From Maribacter dokdonensis DSW-8 (GTDB taxonomy: Bacteria; Bacteroidota; Bacteroidia; Flavobacteriales; Flavobacteriaceae), in contig NZ_LDPE01000001.1 of NCBI RefSeq assembly GCF_001447995.1, forward strand, positions 1,426,001 to 1,490,000: DNA of 64,000 nucleotides. The letters are read 5' to 3'. The notes under the pieces were generated by a model. That model was not told the origin of the DNA. It made no database searches and was given only the letters and a program-made list of their open reading frames with translations. A program made the position numbers and the translations under genes. This document shows positions 36,657 to 45,344 of this stretch, piece by piece. Every line of letters begins with the position of its first letter. Position 1 is the first letter of the stretch.

Positions 36657-37955
36657 CTACAAATCAAATAAACTTGGTAACCATAAGCTCAATTGTGGAA
36701 TATAAGTGACCAAGAACAGTGCAATGATCATTGCAATAAACAAAGGCAATAATGGTTTAAACACTTTTTCAATAGTAGTTTTAGCCACACCTACTCCAAC
36801 GAACAGTACCGAGCCTACGGGCGGTGTACATAAACCTATACAAAGGTTCAAAACCATAATAATACCGAAGTGAACGGGATCAAGTCCTAACTTGGTTACC
36901 ACAGGTAAAAATATCGGTGTAAAGATCAGAACGGCGGGAGTCATATCCATAAAAATTCCCACAAAGAGCAATAGTAAGTTTATGATCAAAAGAATCACAA
37001 TTTTATTCTCACTTAAGCTTAATAGTCCAGAGCTTATATCTTGCGGAATATTTTCATAGGACAAAGCCCATGACATGCACATAGATGAACCTATCAATAA
37101 CATTACAATTGCCGTAGTGGCAGAAGAATCCAGTAAAATCTGTGGTAGTTTAGGCAAGGTAATTTCCTTATATATAAAACCTAAAATTAAACTGTATAGC
37201 ACGGCTATGGCGGAGGCTTCAGTAGCGGTAAAAATTCCCGTTACAATACCGCCAATTACTACCACAAGCATAAAAAGACTTGGCAAAGCATCTATGAATG
37301 TTTTACCTACTTGTTTAAAACTACTACGTTTACCTACCTTATATTTTTTCTTTTTTGCCCAAAAAGCTGCCACGATCATTAAAAAAAGCCCGGTCATAAT
37401 TCCCGGAACGTATCCAGCTAAGAACAGGGCAGCTATAGATGCTCCCCCACTTGCCAATGAATAAACGATCAACACATTACTAGGCGGAATTATTAAACCA
37501 GTTGTAGCGGATGTAATATTGACCGCTGCGCCAAATTCTTTTGAATAGCCTTCTTTTTCCATTTCAGGTCCAAGTATACTACCCATTGCTGATGCAGAAG
37601 CCATAGCAGACCCTGCAATAGCACCCATTAACATTGCGGCTATGACATTTATTAAAGCTAAACCACCGGGAAAGGCACCAACTAAAGTTTTGGCAAAGGC
37701 GATAAGCCTATGGGCTATACCACCCTTATTCATAAGTTCGCCCGAAAGCACAAAAAACGGAATTGCCAAGAGGGCAAAACTATCAAGCCCCGTAGCCATC
37801 CGTTGAGATACCGTTGTAAATGCAGGCATGGCGGGTATACTTACCAGCATGGTCAACAATGAAGAAATAGCTATACTCCATGCTACCGGCGTACCAATGG
37901 ATAGCAAACATATGAAGCTCAGTACTAATACTAAAATAGGTAAATGCTCCATCAT
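36657..37955 (-). CDS. dctM: TRAP transporter large permease (DctM type)
   Basis: 432 aa with about 12 transmembrane helices. DctM signatures: PFFVLSGELMNKGGIAHRL (~60-80), AMLMGAIAGSAMASASAMGSILGPEMEKEGY (~107-137), IIPPSNVLIVYSLASGGASIAALFLAGYVPG (~153-183) and LGLDPVHFGIIMVLNLCIGLCTPPVGSVLFVG (~345-376). It moves the substrate across the inner membrane with Na+. Its start overlaps the dctQ stop as ATGA. It ends the uxaC-TRAP operon and converges with the LacI gene. Confidence 0.95.
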   Translation of the reverse strand: MMEHLPILVLVLSFICLLSIGTPVAWSIAISSLLTMLVSIPAMPAFTTVSQRMATGLDSFALLAIPFFVLSGELMNKGGIAHRLIAFAKTLVGAFPGGLALINVIAAMLMGAIAGSAMASASAMGSILGPEMEKEGYSKEFGAAVNITSATTGLIIPPSNVLIVYSLASGGASIAALFLAGYVPGIMTGLFLMIVAAFWAKKKKYKVGKRSSFKQVGKTFIDALPSLFMLVVVIGGIVTGIFTATEASAIAVLYSLILGFIYKEITLPKLPQILLDSSATTAIVMLLIGSSMCMSWALSYENIPQDISSGLLSLSENKIVILLIINLLLLFVGIFMDMTPAVLIFTPIFLPVVTKLGLDPVHFGIIMVLNLCIGLCTPPVGSVLFVGVGVAKTTIEKVFKPLLPLFIAMIIALFLVTYIPQLSLWLPSLFDL

Positions 37956-38410
37956 GATTTCATATTTTTAAGGTCAGAAATTTTGTAATACATAATCAGT
38001 AATCCGCTAATGGGAATTATGATATAAACCAATGCCAGAGGTACTTGCAATGCAGGTGATTGTTGCCCCAGTACATATGAGATGTAAACCAAACGAGACC
38101 CTCCGATCACAAAAGCGAACAATACAAATAGTATTACCAGAATGGTTACAATTATCTTTAACTTTTTCTGTGTTTTCTCATTTTGCCTAAGTGGTAAAAT
38201 ATCAATGGCAACATGAAGATTACGACCCGACACATATGCCGCACCTAGAACGCCGATCCATATCATTAAATAACGAGCAAGCTCATCTGTAAATGAACTG
38301 GGGTTACCGGTAACATATCTTGTAAAAACTTGCCATAGTACGTTAATTACCATAACCGACATAATCAGCACCAAGGTCTTGCCTAAAACGGCGTCTATTT
38401 TATTTCGCAT
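37952..38410 (-). CDS. dctQ: TRAP transporter small permease (DctQ type)
   Basis: 152 aa with four transmembrane helices. Characteristic motifs are VLWQVFTRYVTGNPSSFTDELARYLMIWIGVLGAAYV (~24-60) and the GRNLHVAID loop (~62-70). It forms the membrane complex with DctM. The gene starts 6 bp after dctP and overlaps dctM by 4 bp. Confidence 0.93.
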   Translation of the reverse strand: MRNKIDAVLGKTLVLIMSVMVINVLWQVFTRYVTGNPSSFTDELARYLMIWIGVLGAAYVSGRNLHVAIDILPLRQNEKTQKKLKIIVTILVILFVLFAFVIGGSRLVYISYVLGQQSPALQVPLALVYIIIPISGLLIMYYKISDLKNMKS

Positions 38411-38416
38411 AGCAGA

Positions 38417-39394
38417 CTATTTTGTTTCTTGAATTTGTTTGATAAGCGGATATATATCCTGATCATCCTTATAACCTTCATAGATATCTTTTACCTTTTC
38501 CGCAAAAAGTGATTTATCTGGTCGAATAATTTCAACACCAGCCTTTTGAACTTCGCGTAAAGCTTCCTCTTCTGCCTCTGCCCATAAAACACGCTGATAT
38601 TTTACAGATTCTTTTACCGATGCACTCAACCATTTTTGCTCTTGCTCATTCAATTTATTCCATACATAAGTACCAATTAACAGAACATCTGGCAGCACCG
38701 TATGCTCATCTAATGAGTAGTACTTACAAACCTCATAATGCCTTGACAGGTAAAAACTAGGAGGATTATTCTCGGCACCATCAACAACACCTTGTTGTAA
38801 AGAAGTATAAAGTTCACCCCAAGAAATAGGAGTTGGCGATCCCCCAAGAGCCTTGACCATGTTCACTGCCGTTGCACTTTCCATTACCCGTATTTTTTCA
38901 CCCACCAGATCTTCTGGTTTTTCTATTGGCTTGTTCATGGTATAGAAACTGCGACTGCCAGCATCATAATAACCCAAACCTTTTAACCAATATTGCTCCC
39001 CTTCGTTCAATAATTGCTCGCCTATAGGTCCATCAAGTACACTGAAAGAATGTCGACGATCTCTAAAGAGAAAGGGAAGACCCAATACCTTCATTTTCGG
39101 TGCAAAATTCTCCAATACCCCTACAGAAACTTTTGTCATATCTAAACTACCTATTTGCAAAAGCTCCAAACACTCTCTTTCAGTTCCTAATTGTTGACTA
39201 GGGTATATTTCAAGTTTAAGTTTACCACCGGAACGCTCCAAGAGATCTTCACCCATTTTAACCATTGCCTTATGTACCGAATGGCTAACGTCTAAACCAT
39301 GACCCAGCCTTAACGTCTTTGCATCATTCTGGATGTCACAACCCAAAAAGGTGATGACCAAACTTAATAGCGATAGCAATTGTATACTTTTCAT
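38417..39394 (-). CDS. dctP: TRAP transporter substrate-binding protein (DctP), lipid-anchored
   Basis: 325 aa. The signal MKSIQLLSLLSLVITFLGC carries a lipobox (Cys19), whereas many DctP proteins are soluble. DctP features: LRLGHGLDVSHSVHKAM, LEIYPSQQLGTERECLELLQIGSLDMTKV, GEKIRVMESATAVNMVKALGGSPTPISWGELYTSLQQGVVDGAENNP (the Arg in IRVMES normally salt-bridges the substrate carboxylate). Following uxaC, a hexuronate is the likely ligand. Confidence 0.93.
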   Translation of the reverse strand: MKSIQLLSLLSLVITFLGCDIQNDAKTLRLGHGLDVSHSVHKAMVKMGEDLLERSGGKLKLEIYPSQQLGTERECLELLQIGSLDMTKVSVGVLENFAPKMKVLGLPFLFRDRRHSFSVLDGPIGEQLLNEGEQYWLKGLGYYDAGSRSFYTMNKPIEKPEDLVGEKIRVMESATAVNMVKALGGSPTPISWGELYTSLQQGVVDGAENNPPSFYLSRHYEVCKYYSLDEHTVLPDVLLIGTYVWNKLNEQEQKWLSASVKESVKYQRVLWAEAEEEALREVQKAGVEIIRPDKSLFAEKVKDIYEGYKDDQDIYPLIKQIQETK

Positions 39395-39436
39395 AGTATG
39401 GTTTTAAACGGTTTATAGGAACCTGAATATTAATCT

Positions 39437-40843
39437 TTAAAATTTGAAGTACTCTTTGGCATTATAATAACTTATATCTTGAATGATTTTACCTACCAAA
39501 TCAAAATCTTGAGGCAGTTCTCCCCTCTCCATTTCTTGACCAAAAAGATTACAAACAATTCTTCTGAAATACTCATGTCTGGGATACGAAAGAAAACTAC
39601 GGGAATCTGTCAACATTCCAATAAAACAACTAATTAGCCCCATATTGGATAAGGCATTTAGCTGCTTGGTCATTCCGTCTTTTTGATCCAGAAACCACCA
39701 ACCAGAACCCAACTGCATTTTTCCCTTAACGGTACCATCATTATAATTACCGATCATGGTAGCCAGTACTTCATTATCTGCTGGATTAAGGTTATATAAA
39801 ATGGTTTTGGTAAGCTTATCCTTAGAGTCCAATCTATTTAAAAATTTTGAAAGTGTCTCTGCCTGTGAATAGTCGCCTATAGAATCCCAACCAGTGTCAG
39901 GACCAAGAATTCTAGTCATTCTAGCATTATTATTCCGTAACGCTCCAAGATGAAATTGCTGAATCCATCCACGGGAGTGATATTGCTCACACAAAAACAA
40001 CAATATAGAAGTCTGAAATTTTTCAGACTCTTCTAATGTCAACTGTATTTTAGCCCTTTTTTTCTGAAAAATATCTTCTATTTCCGCATCGGTAAAATTT
40101 CTAAAAGGCACATAGCTTAAGCCGTGATCCGATAAAGTACACCCATTAGCTTCAAAATAATCTAAACGCACGCCTAGCGCATCGCACAAAGATTTATAGG
40201 AATCAATGGACACATTACTTATTTCAGATAACTTATTAATATATTCCAGATAGTTTTCATTAGATATTACAATTGCTTTATCTGGTCTAAAAGCAGTGAA
40301 CACTTTCACATTAAAACCGCTATTTTTAATTTTAACATGATGATCTAAACTATCAATTGGATCTTCTGTTGTACAAATAACCTCAACATTCATTTTGGTT
40401 ATTAGATTATGACAACTGAAATCTGTTGTTTGCAGCTTTGAGGAGGCCTCATCAAAGATTTCACTAGCTGTATTCTCACTCAATAATATGTCAATATCAA
40501 AATAACGTTGCAGCTCAAGGTGAGTCCAATGATACAAGGGATTTCTTAAAGTGTAGGGAACCGTTCTGCCCCATTGGGCAAATTTCTCCTTTGCCGAGGC
40601 ATCACCGGTAATATATTTTTCTTCAACACCAAAAGTTCGCATGGCACGCCATTTATAATGATCCCCATCTAACCAAATTTTGGTCAAGTTTTCAAATTGA
40701 CGGTTATTGGCAATATCAATTGGTGGTAAATGACAGTGGTAATCTATGATCGGCATTTGCGAAGCATAATCATGAAATAATCTTTGTGAAAATTTATTTT
40801 CCAATAAAAAATCTTCCTTAATAAATGACTTGCTACCTACCAC
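39437..40843 (-). CDS. uxaC: Uronate (glucuronate/galacturonate) isomerase
   Basis: 468 aa, the normal UxaC length. It isomerises D-glucuronate to D-fructuronate or galacturonate to tagaturonate. Landmarks: EDFLLENKFSQRLFHDYASQ, IDYHCHLPP (metal His pair, ~33-41), IWLDGDHYKWRAMRTFGV, NPLYHWTHLELQRYF, TTEDPIDSLDHH, FHLGALRNNN, SGWWFLDQKDGM and MLTDSRSFLSYPRHEYFRRI. The start is GTG at 40843; no better in-frame ATG precedes the conserved EDFLL. First gene of the uxaC-dctPQM operon. Confidence 0.97.
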   Translation of the reverse strand: MVGSKSFIKEDFLLENKFSQRLFHDYASQMPIIDYHCHLPPIDIANNRQFENLTKIWLDGDHYKWRAMRTFGVEEKYITGDASAKEKFAQWGRTVPYTLRNPLYHWTHLELQRYFDIDILLSENTASEIFDEASSKLQTTDFSCHNLITKMNVEVICTTEDPIDSLDHHVKIKNSGFNVKVFTAFRPDKAIVISNENYLEYINKLSEISNVSIDSYKSLCDALGVRLDYFEANGCTLSDHGLSYVPFRNFTDAEIEDIFQKKRAKIQLTLEESEKFQTSILLFLCEQYHSRGWIQQFHLGALRNNNARMTRILGPDTGWDSIGDYSQAETLSKFLNRLDSKDKLTKTILYNLNPADNEVLATMIGNYNDGTVKGKMQLGSGWWFLDQKDGMTKQLNALSNMGLISCFIGMLTDSRSFLSYPRHEYFRRIVCNLFGQEMERGELPQDFDLVGKIIQDISYYNAKEYFKF

Positions 40844-41284
40844 TGTTATATGTTTTACTTTTGGTTACATTTTCAAAAATAGAGGTTGAAAAATACACTT
40901 AATTATCCCCTATTTCTAAATGAATGTTTTCTTGGAATGCATTAATTCTATATACAACTCAATTTAATGCAATCGATTACACAAATATATCTTTTTTTAA
41001 AGATTTAGCAAATATTTTCGTTTAAAAATAAGATAAGGATTTTTTAAAGCACAACTTATTAACTGATTCTTAATTTTTGAATTAATTACCCCAAATTATT
41101 CATATTTCGTCAACTAAAAAGTGATTATAACGTGTTGGTATTTTTCTTCTTCCATAAAAATTGCATTTCAGCCCTGAAAAAAAGACGTTAAACTGACCAT
41201 TTTCGTTAAATTGTTCATAAATACTATTATCTAATAGCCTCATAACTATATACAATCGACAAAGAATTGCGTAATTTGAATATT
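40844..41284. other. Intergenic region upstream of uxaC
   Basis: About 440 AT-rich bases between uxaC and the small plus-strand gene. It holds the LacI-type operator at 40968-40981, listed separately, and must contain the uxaC promoter. No ORF, tRNA or recognisable ncRNA was seen. Confidence 0.5.
40968..40981. promoter_or_regulatory. LacI-type operator candidate (TGCAATCGATTACA)
   Basis: A CG-centred 14-bp dyad with one asymmetric position, 125 bases upstream of the uxaC GTG. The same core AATCGATTACA recurs at 27464-27474 near a second catabolic gene. The layout TGnAAnCGnTTnCA is typical of LacI-family sites. Confidence 0.6.
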
Positions 41285-41533
41285 ATGTTAACTTTGAAAA
41301 AAAAGCATCACATGGAGTTACTTGAAAAAGCTCAGGAATTTGAGAGTCGAAAAATGAGCAATATGTCCACTAGTGACCGAGTAGAAGCATCAAGAGAGGC
41401 AAAAGCACTTATCTTAAGCATCAACGAAGTTTATAAAGAAACTAAGGATCCTAGTTTAATGGACGTAATGAAAAGATTAACCGAGAAAAAGAAGAAGATT
41501 GAAAAAAGATTGAATGGCGTGCCATTGGTATAA
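41285..41533 (+). CDS. Small charged helical protein of unknown function
   Basis: 82 aa from the ATG at 41285 (a TTG lies six codons upstream; Met at 41315 is another choice). It is rich in Lys, Glu and Met and predicted mostly helical: HHMELLEKAQEFESRKMSNMSTSDRVEASREAKALI, then MDVMKRLTEKKKKIEKRLNG. No signal peptide, no recognised domain. A strong bidirectional terminator follows, which supports a real transcribed gene. Confidence 0.6.
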   Translation: MLTLKKKHHMELLEKAQEFESRKMSNMSTSDRVEASREAKALILSINEVYKETKDPSLMDVMKRLTEKKKKIEKRLNGVPLV

Positions 41534-41580
41534 TTTCGATCTAAACTTATATTTTATTTATTTTTTAGATTAATCAATAA

Positions 41581-41610
41581 AAAGACCCCTTATAGAAATA
41601 AGGGGTCTTT
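41581..41610. terminator. Bidirectional intrinsic terminator
   Basis: Perfect 13-bp arms AAAGACCCCTTAT and ATAAGGGGTCTTT with a 4-base loop and T runs on both sides. It lies between the small plus-strand gene and clpS, which converge here. Confidence 0.92.
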
Positions 41611-41652
41611 TTACGTTTATTCATTTTAAACTTTCATTTTACCGAGCTAAAC

Positions 41653-41928
41653 TTAAGTAATTTCTGCACTAAGTCCTGCTTGTAATAATTTTGAACATTG
41701 TGGTTTAAGTTCTTCATATTCTCCAGTTTTAACCGTGCATTTTCCTTTGTAATGTACAATTAAAGAACATTGCTCCGCCTGTTCAGGAGAATGTTCGCAA
41801 ACTGAAATCAATGTATTTATTACATGATCAAATGTATTCACCTCATCATTAAAAAGAACGATTTCATTTTGCTGAACCGTCTCTTCTTCAAGGAGTAGTT
41901 CTTCGTAAATTTCTTCTTTTGTGCTCAT
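41653..41928 (-). CDS. clpS: ClpS, ClpAP/ClpCP protease adaptor
   Basis: 91 aa. It delivers N-degron substrates to the Clp unfoldase. The core LFNDEVNTFDHVINTLISVCEHSPEQAEQCSLIVHYKGKCTVKTG (~26-70) contains the NDExxTxxxV hallmark and the residues of the N-end-binding pocket. Short acidic N-terminal tail, as usual. Last gene of a minus-strand housekeeping cluster, 21 bp after prmA. Confidence 0.96.
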   Translation of the reverse strand: MSTKEEIYEELLLEEETVQQNEIVLFNDEVNTFDHVINTLISVCEHSPEQAEQCSLIVHYKGKCTVKTGEYEELKPQCSKLLQAGLSAEIT

Positions 41929-41949
41929 ATGAATCTCAATTAATACTAA

Positions 41950-42786
41950 CTAATTTACATATTTTGCTGCAACCCAATTATTTCGTTCAAGGTTTTTTTC
42001 AAACTTTAACTCTAATTCGGTACATTTTTGCGAAATCATTTCTAAATCTTCGGTATAAAAACCACTTAATAATAAAACCCCACCTTTATTTAAACATTTC
42101 GCATAGCTAGGTAAATCGGCCAACAAAATGTTTCTATTGATGTTCGCAATGATCAAATCATACTTTTTATCCTTTAACAAAGTAACATCACCTTCATAAA
42201 CCGATATAAAATCCATATTATTTCGTGCCACGTTTTCTTTAGCATTTAGATAGCACCAATTATCAATATCTATTGCATCAATATTCGTAGCGCCACGCAT
42301 ACCGGCCAAAATGGCTAGAACCCCTGTACCACTACCCATGTCCAAAACGGTTTTATTCTCTACATCTAACTGTAAAATATGCTGTAACATCATGTGCGTA
42401 GTTTCATGATGCCCGGTTCCAAAACTCATTTTTGGCTCAATTACAATATCATAATCTACCTGAATCTTCTCATGAAAAGGTGCTCTGATCATGCACACAT
42501 CATCTACGATAATGGGCTGAAAGTTTTGCTCCCACGTAGCGTTCCAGTTTTCTTGCGCAATCTCTTTATACTGGTAAGTTATCTCAAAATTGGAATTTCC
42601 AAGAATATAAATGTCATCTAAAATATCAGAAGACCAATCTGTTTTTTGAATATATGCCAAAACATCATCCTCTTCCTCTACAAAACTTTCAAAACCGGCT
42701 TCACCCAATTCTGCAATGAGAATGTCTGAAGCCGGTTCTTTTGGTTGTACCTTAAAACGGTATTCAATGTATACGATATCGCTCAT
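41950..42786 (-). CDS. prmA: Ribosomal protein L11 methyltransferase
   Basis: 278 aa SAM-dependent enzyme. An N-terminal substrate-binding domain (YIEYRFKVQPKEPASDILIAELGEAGFESF) precedes the methyltransferase fold with MSFGTGHHETTHMML (~140), VLDMGSGTGVLAILAG (~162-177), AIDIDNWCYLNAKENV and LIIANINRNILL (the NI/NPPY-like catalytic loop, ~230). Lies between tpiA and clpS, 15 bp after tpiA. Confidence 0.95.
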   Translation of the reverse strand: MSDIVYIEYRFKVQPKEPASDILIAELGEAGFESFVEEEDDVLAYIQKTDWSSDILDDIYILGNSNFEITYQYKEIAQENWNATWEQNFQPIIVDDVCMIRAPFHEKIQVDYDIVIEPKMSFGTGHHETTHMMLQHILQLDVENKTVLDMGSGTGVLAILAGMRGATNIDAIDIDNWCYLNAKENVARNNMDFISVYEGDVTLLKDKKYDLIIANINRNILLADLPSYAKCLNKGGVLLLSGFYTEDLEMISQKCTELELKFEKNLERNNWVAAKYVN

Positions 42787-42801
42787 TATAGTTTAGTGAA
42801 C

Positions 42802-43551
42802 TTAAATGGCATTTATAATCGCTATGAAATCATCTGCTACCAAAGATGCCCCGCCTATTAAGCCACCATCAACATCTGGTTTAGAGAAAATTTCTTCCGC
42901 ATTACCCGGTTTTACACTACCACCATAAAGAATGGTAACATTATTTGCAATGGTTGCATCAAATGCCTCAGAAATAGTTTTACGAATAAATGCGTGCATT
43001 TCTTGCGCTTGTTCTGGAGAAGCCGTTTCACCTGTACCAATTGCCCAAACTGGCTCATAAGCCAAAACAATATTAGACCACGCAGATGGCTCTAAATTAA
43101 AAAGTACGTTTTTCAATTGGCTTTCTACCAATTTAAAATGGTTGCCTGATTTACGATCTTCTAGCTCCTCTCCAAAACAGAACATTACACGAATGCCTTT
43201 TTGTAAAGCTGTAATTACCTTTTTGGAAAGTATTGCATCACTTTCTGCAAAATAGGCTCTTCTTTCCGAGTGGCCAATTATGGCGGTATCAACACCAATA
43301 TTCAATAACATATCTGCAGATATTTCACCTGTAAAAGCTCCACTTTCAGCAAAGTGCATATTCTGCGCTATAACCTCAATCTTAGAATTTTCTAAAGTAC
43401 GCACGGCGCTTGCTAAATTCACATAGGTTGGTGCTACCATTACTTCTGCATTCGTATCTGGTAATTTTGCAGATAACTCAGCCAAAAGTGTTTCTGTTTC
43501 CGCCAAATTTTTGTTCATTTTCCAGTTACCTGCTACTATCTTTGCTCTCAT
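42802..43551 (-). CDS. tpiA: Triosephosphate isomerase
   Basis: 249 aa. Interconverts dihydroxyacetone phosphate and glyceraldehyde 3-phosphate. Landmarks: AGNWKMNKN (Asn/Lys of the active site, ~8-16), IIGHSERR (catalytic His, ~91-98), LAYEPVWAIGTG (catalytic Glu, ~163-174; flexible lid) and ILYGGSVKPGNA (~207). Normal length and start. Confidence 0.98.
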   Translation of the reverse strand: MRAKIVAGNWKMNKNLAETETLLAELSAKLPDTNAEVMVAPTYVNLASAVRTLENSKIEVIAQNMHFAESGAFTGEISADMLLNIGVDTAIIGHSERRAYFAESDAILSKKVITALQKGIRVMFCFGEELEDRKSGNHFKLVESQLKNVLFNLEPSAWSNIVLAYEPVWAIGTGETASPEQAQEMHAFIRKTISEAFDATIANNVTILYGGSVKPGNAEEIFSKPDVDGGLIGGASLVADDFIAIINAI

Positions 43552-43586
43552 ATTTTTGTTTCTAGTTGTTCAGTTTCAGTTTATAT

Positions 43587-44684
43587 TTATTCGAAAATCA
43601 AATTTTCTAAATCATTGTAATGTAATTTTTGCACTATGGTTCCTTTCTCCAATACTAAAACTCCCGGGTTAGATCTAACAATAGTTTTAAGTGTAGTTTC
43701 ATCTGTAAAGTAAAAATCAAACGCCAGATTGTTTTCTTTTTTCAACGCATCTGTTTGATCAGGACCGGAAGCAGACATACCTATAACTTTATAACCCGCT
43801 TTTAACGCCTTATCCGTCACAGCTTTTATTTCTTTGAAAACCTCAAGATTGGACTTACGCAAATCATATGCTATGACCATTACCAATTTAGGCTCTTGCA
43901 ATAATGATGCTGCAAAATCTTCTCCGTTTTGTTCTATAGTGAAATCATGAACAGGTGGTTCATACCCTGCTTGAATTTCTTTAGTTTCCACATCTATAAA
44001 TTCCCCGTCTACCGTTGGGTAATCTCCGTTGGTGATATAAATTTCCTCATTGCCGTTGACATTAAACTTCCATTTATATTCAAACACCGCTTTTGGAGCA
44101 TCTGCAGGAGTGTTCATACCTTCCTCTATATTCTTGCCAATTTCATAAGGTCTAAAATCAATAACCGGTAAATGGTTCAATACATAATACACATACCCTA
44201 CACAAGCAATAAAAGAAACATATAGTACAGACATCAAGGTCTTAGAATTCACTAAAGGAGTTATATATTTTCTACCAACATATATAATTAAAATCAACAC
44301 CAACAGTACCACATCTTTCGTAAACGATTCCCACGGAGTCAATTTAATTGCGTCGCCAAAGCAACCGCAATCAGTTACTTTATTAAAATATGCAGAATAA
44401 AATGTAAGGAACGTGAAGAAAATTATCATTGCCAATAAGGTCCACACAGTAAGTTTACGTTTATAGCCCAGAATTAGCATTACCCCAACCATTACCTCTA
44501 CGATTACCACAAGTATAGAAATGGCCAATGCGAACGGAGTTAAAAAAGGAAGGTCCAATACACCTTGGCTGAAATACTCTTCTAGTTTAAATGAAAAACC
44601 AACGGGATCGTTCAGTTTTATAAATCCGCTAATGATAAAAAGTATTCCAACAAAAATTCTAACGACACCTACTAAATACTTCAT
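43587..44684 (-). CDS. BT_3928-type DoxX/MauE-like membrane protein with thioredoxin-like tail
   Basis: 365 aa. N-terminal DoxX/MauE-like region with four to five transmembrane helices (FVGILFIISGFIKLNDPVGFSFKLEEYF; TDCGCFGDAIKLTPWESFTKD) includes a CxC pair typical of redox-associated MauE/VKOR-like domains. After another helix, the periplasmic C-terminal half (~200-365) resembles a thioredoxin fold (KLVMVIAYDLRKSNLEVFKEI; NPGVLVLEKGTIVQKLHYNDL) without a visible CxxC. Conserved beside tpiA in Flavobacteriia. Function unknown; a role in thiol redox is possible. Confidence 0.82.
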   Translation of the reverse strand: MKYLVGVVRIFVGILFIISGFIKLNDPVGFSFKLEEYFSQGVLDLPFLTPFALAISILVVIVEVMVGVMLILGYKRKLTVWTLLAMIIFFTFLTFYSAYFNKVTDCGCFGDAIKLTPWESFTKDVVLLVLILIIYVGRKYITPLVNSKTLMSVLYVSFIACVGYVYYVLNHLPVIDFRPYEIGKNIEEGMNTPADAPKAVFEYKWKFNVNGNEEIYITNGDYPTVDGEFIDVETKEIQAGYEPPVHDFTIEQNGEDFAASLLQEPKLVMVIAYDLRKSNLEVFKEIKAVTDKALKAGYKVIGMSASGPDQTDALKKENNLAFDFYFTDETTLKTIVRSNPGVLVLEKGTIVQKLHYNDLENLIFE

Positions 44685-44692
44685 TCTTAATT

Positions 44693-45241
44693 TTATTTTT
44701 CTGATTCTGAACCTAAATGTATTAATGCAAAGACCGCATAATTGATCATATCTTGATAATTGGCATCTATACCCTCACTAACCAATGTTTTACCCTTATT
44801 ATCCTCTATTTGTTTTACGCGAAGTAATTTCTGTAAAATAAGATCTGTAAGTGAACTTACCCTCATATCTCTCCAAGCTTCTCCATAATCATGGTTCTTG
44901 TTCAACATAAGTTCTTTCGTAATTTTAATATGCTTGGCATATAACTCCACAGCCTCTTCAGTAGAAAGATCAGGCTGATCAGCTACACCTAATTCTAGCT
45001 GAATTAGTGCCATTACCGAGTAATTAATGATACCTATGAATTCTGAGCGTTCACCTTCATCAACCTTACGAACTTCATTTTCTTGAAGACTACGTATACG
45101 TTGTGCTTTTATAAAAATTTGATCCGTAAGCGAAGGCAATCTTAAAATTCTCCAAGCGCTGCCGTAATCTGACATTTTTTTCTGGTATAGATTTATACAA
45201 ATCTCAATTACCTCATCGTATTCCTTTGCCGTATCTAGCAT
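44693..45241 (-). CDS. DUF1599 protein (nucleotide-modification-associated domain)
   Basis: 182 aa soluble protein made of two similar halves: MSDYGSAWRILRLPSLTDQIFIKAQRIRSLQ (~20-50) and NHDYGEAWRDMRVSSLTDLILQKLLRVKQIE (~112-142), each followed by IGIINYSVMALIQL- or QDMINYAVFALIHL-like helices. The duplication is the known DUF1599 layout. Biochemical function not established. First gene of the minus-strand cluster, divergent from folP. Confidence 0.88.
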   Translation of the reverse strand: MLDTAKEYDEVIEICINLYQKKMSDYGSAWRILRLPSLTDQIFIKAQRIRSLQENEVRKVDEGERSEFIGIINYSVMALIQLELGVADQPDLSTEEAVELYAKHIKITKELMLNKNHDYGEAWRDMRVSSLTDLILQKLLRVKQIEDNKGKTLVSEGIDANYQDMINYAVFALIHLGSESEK

Positions 45242-45344
45242 GTAATTCTATCTAATTTGTGTAAATTTCGCTTAAAAAATTGTAACCATCAAGATAGATG
45301 GTTTAAACTTGGAAAATGCCACAAATTCCTTTTAATTATTGATA

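Noticed and set aside
37075..37464. 129-aa plus-strand open frame
   Set aside because: Antisense to dctM, with no domain, no ribosome-binding site and no gap in the true gene.
39395..39436. LacI-like sequence TTTAAACGGTTTA upstream of dctP
   Set aside because: The dyad is asymmetric and has the wrong spacing relative to the TGTAATCGATTACA sites; not strong enough to call.
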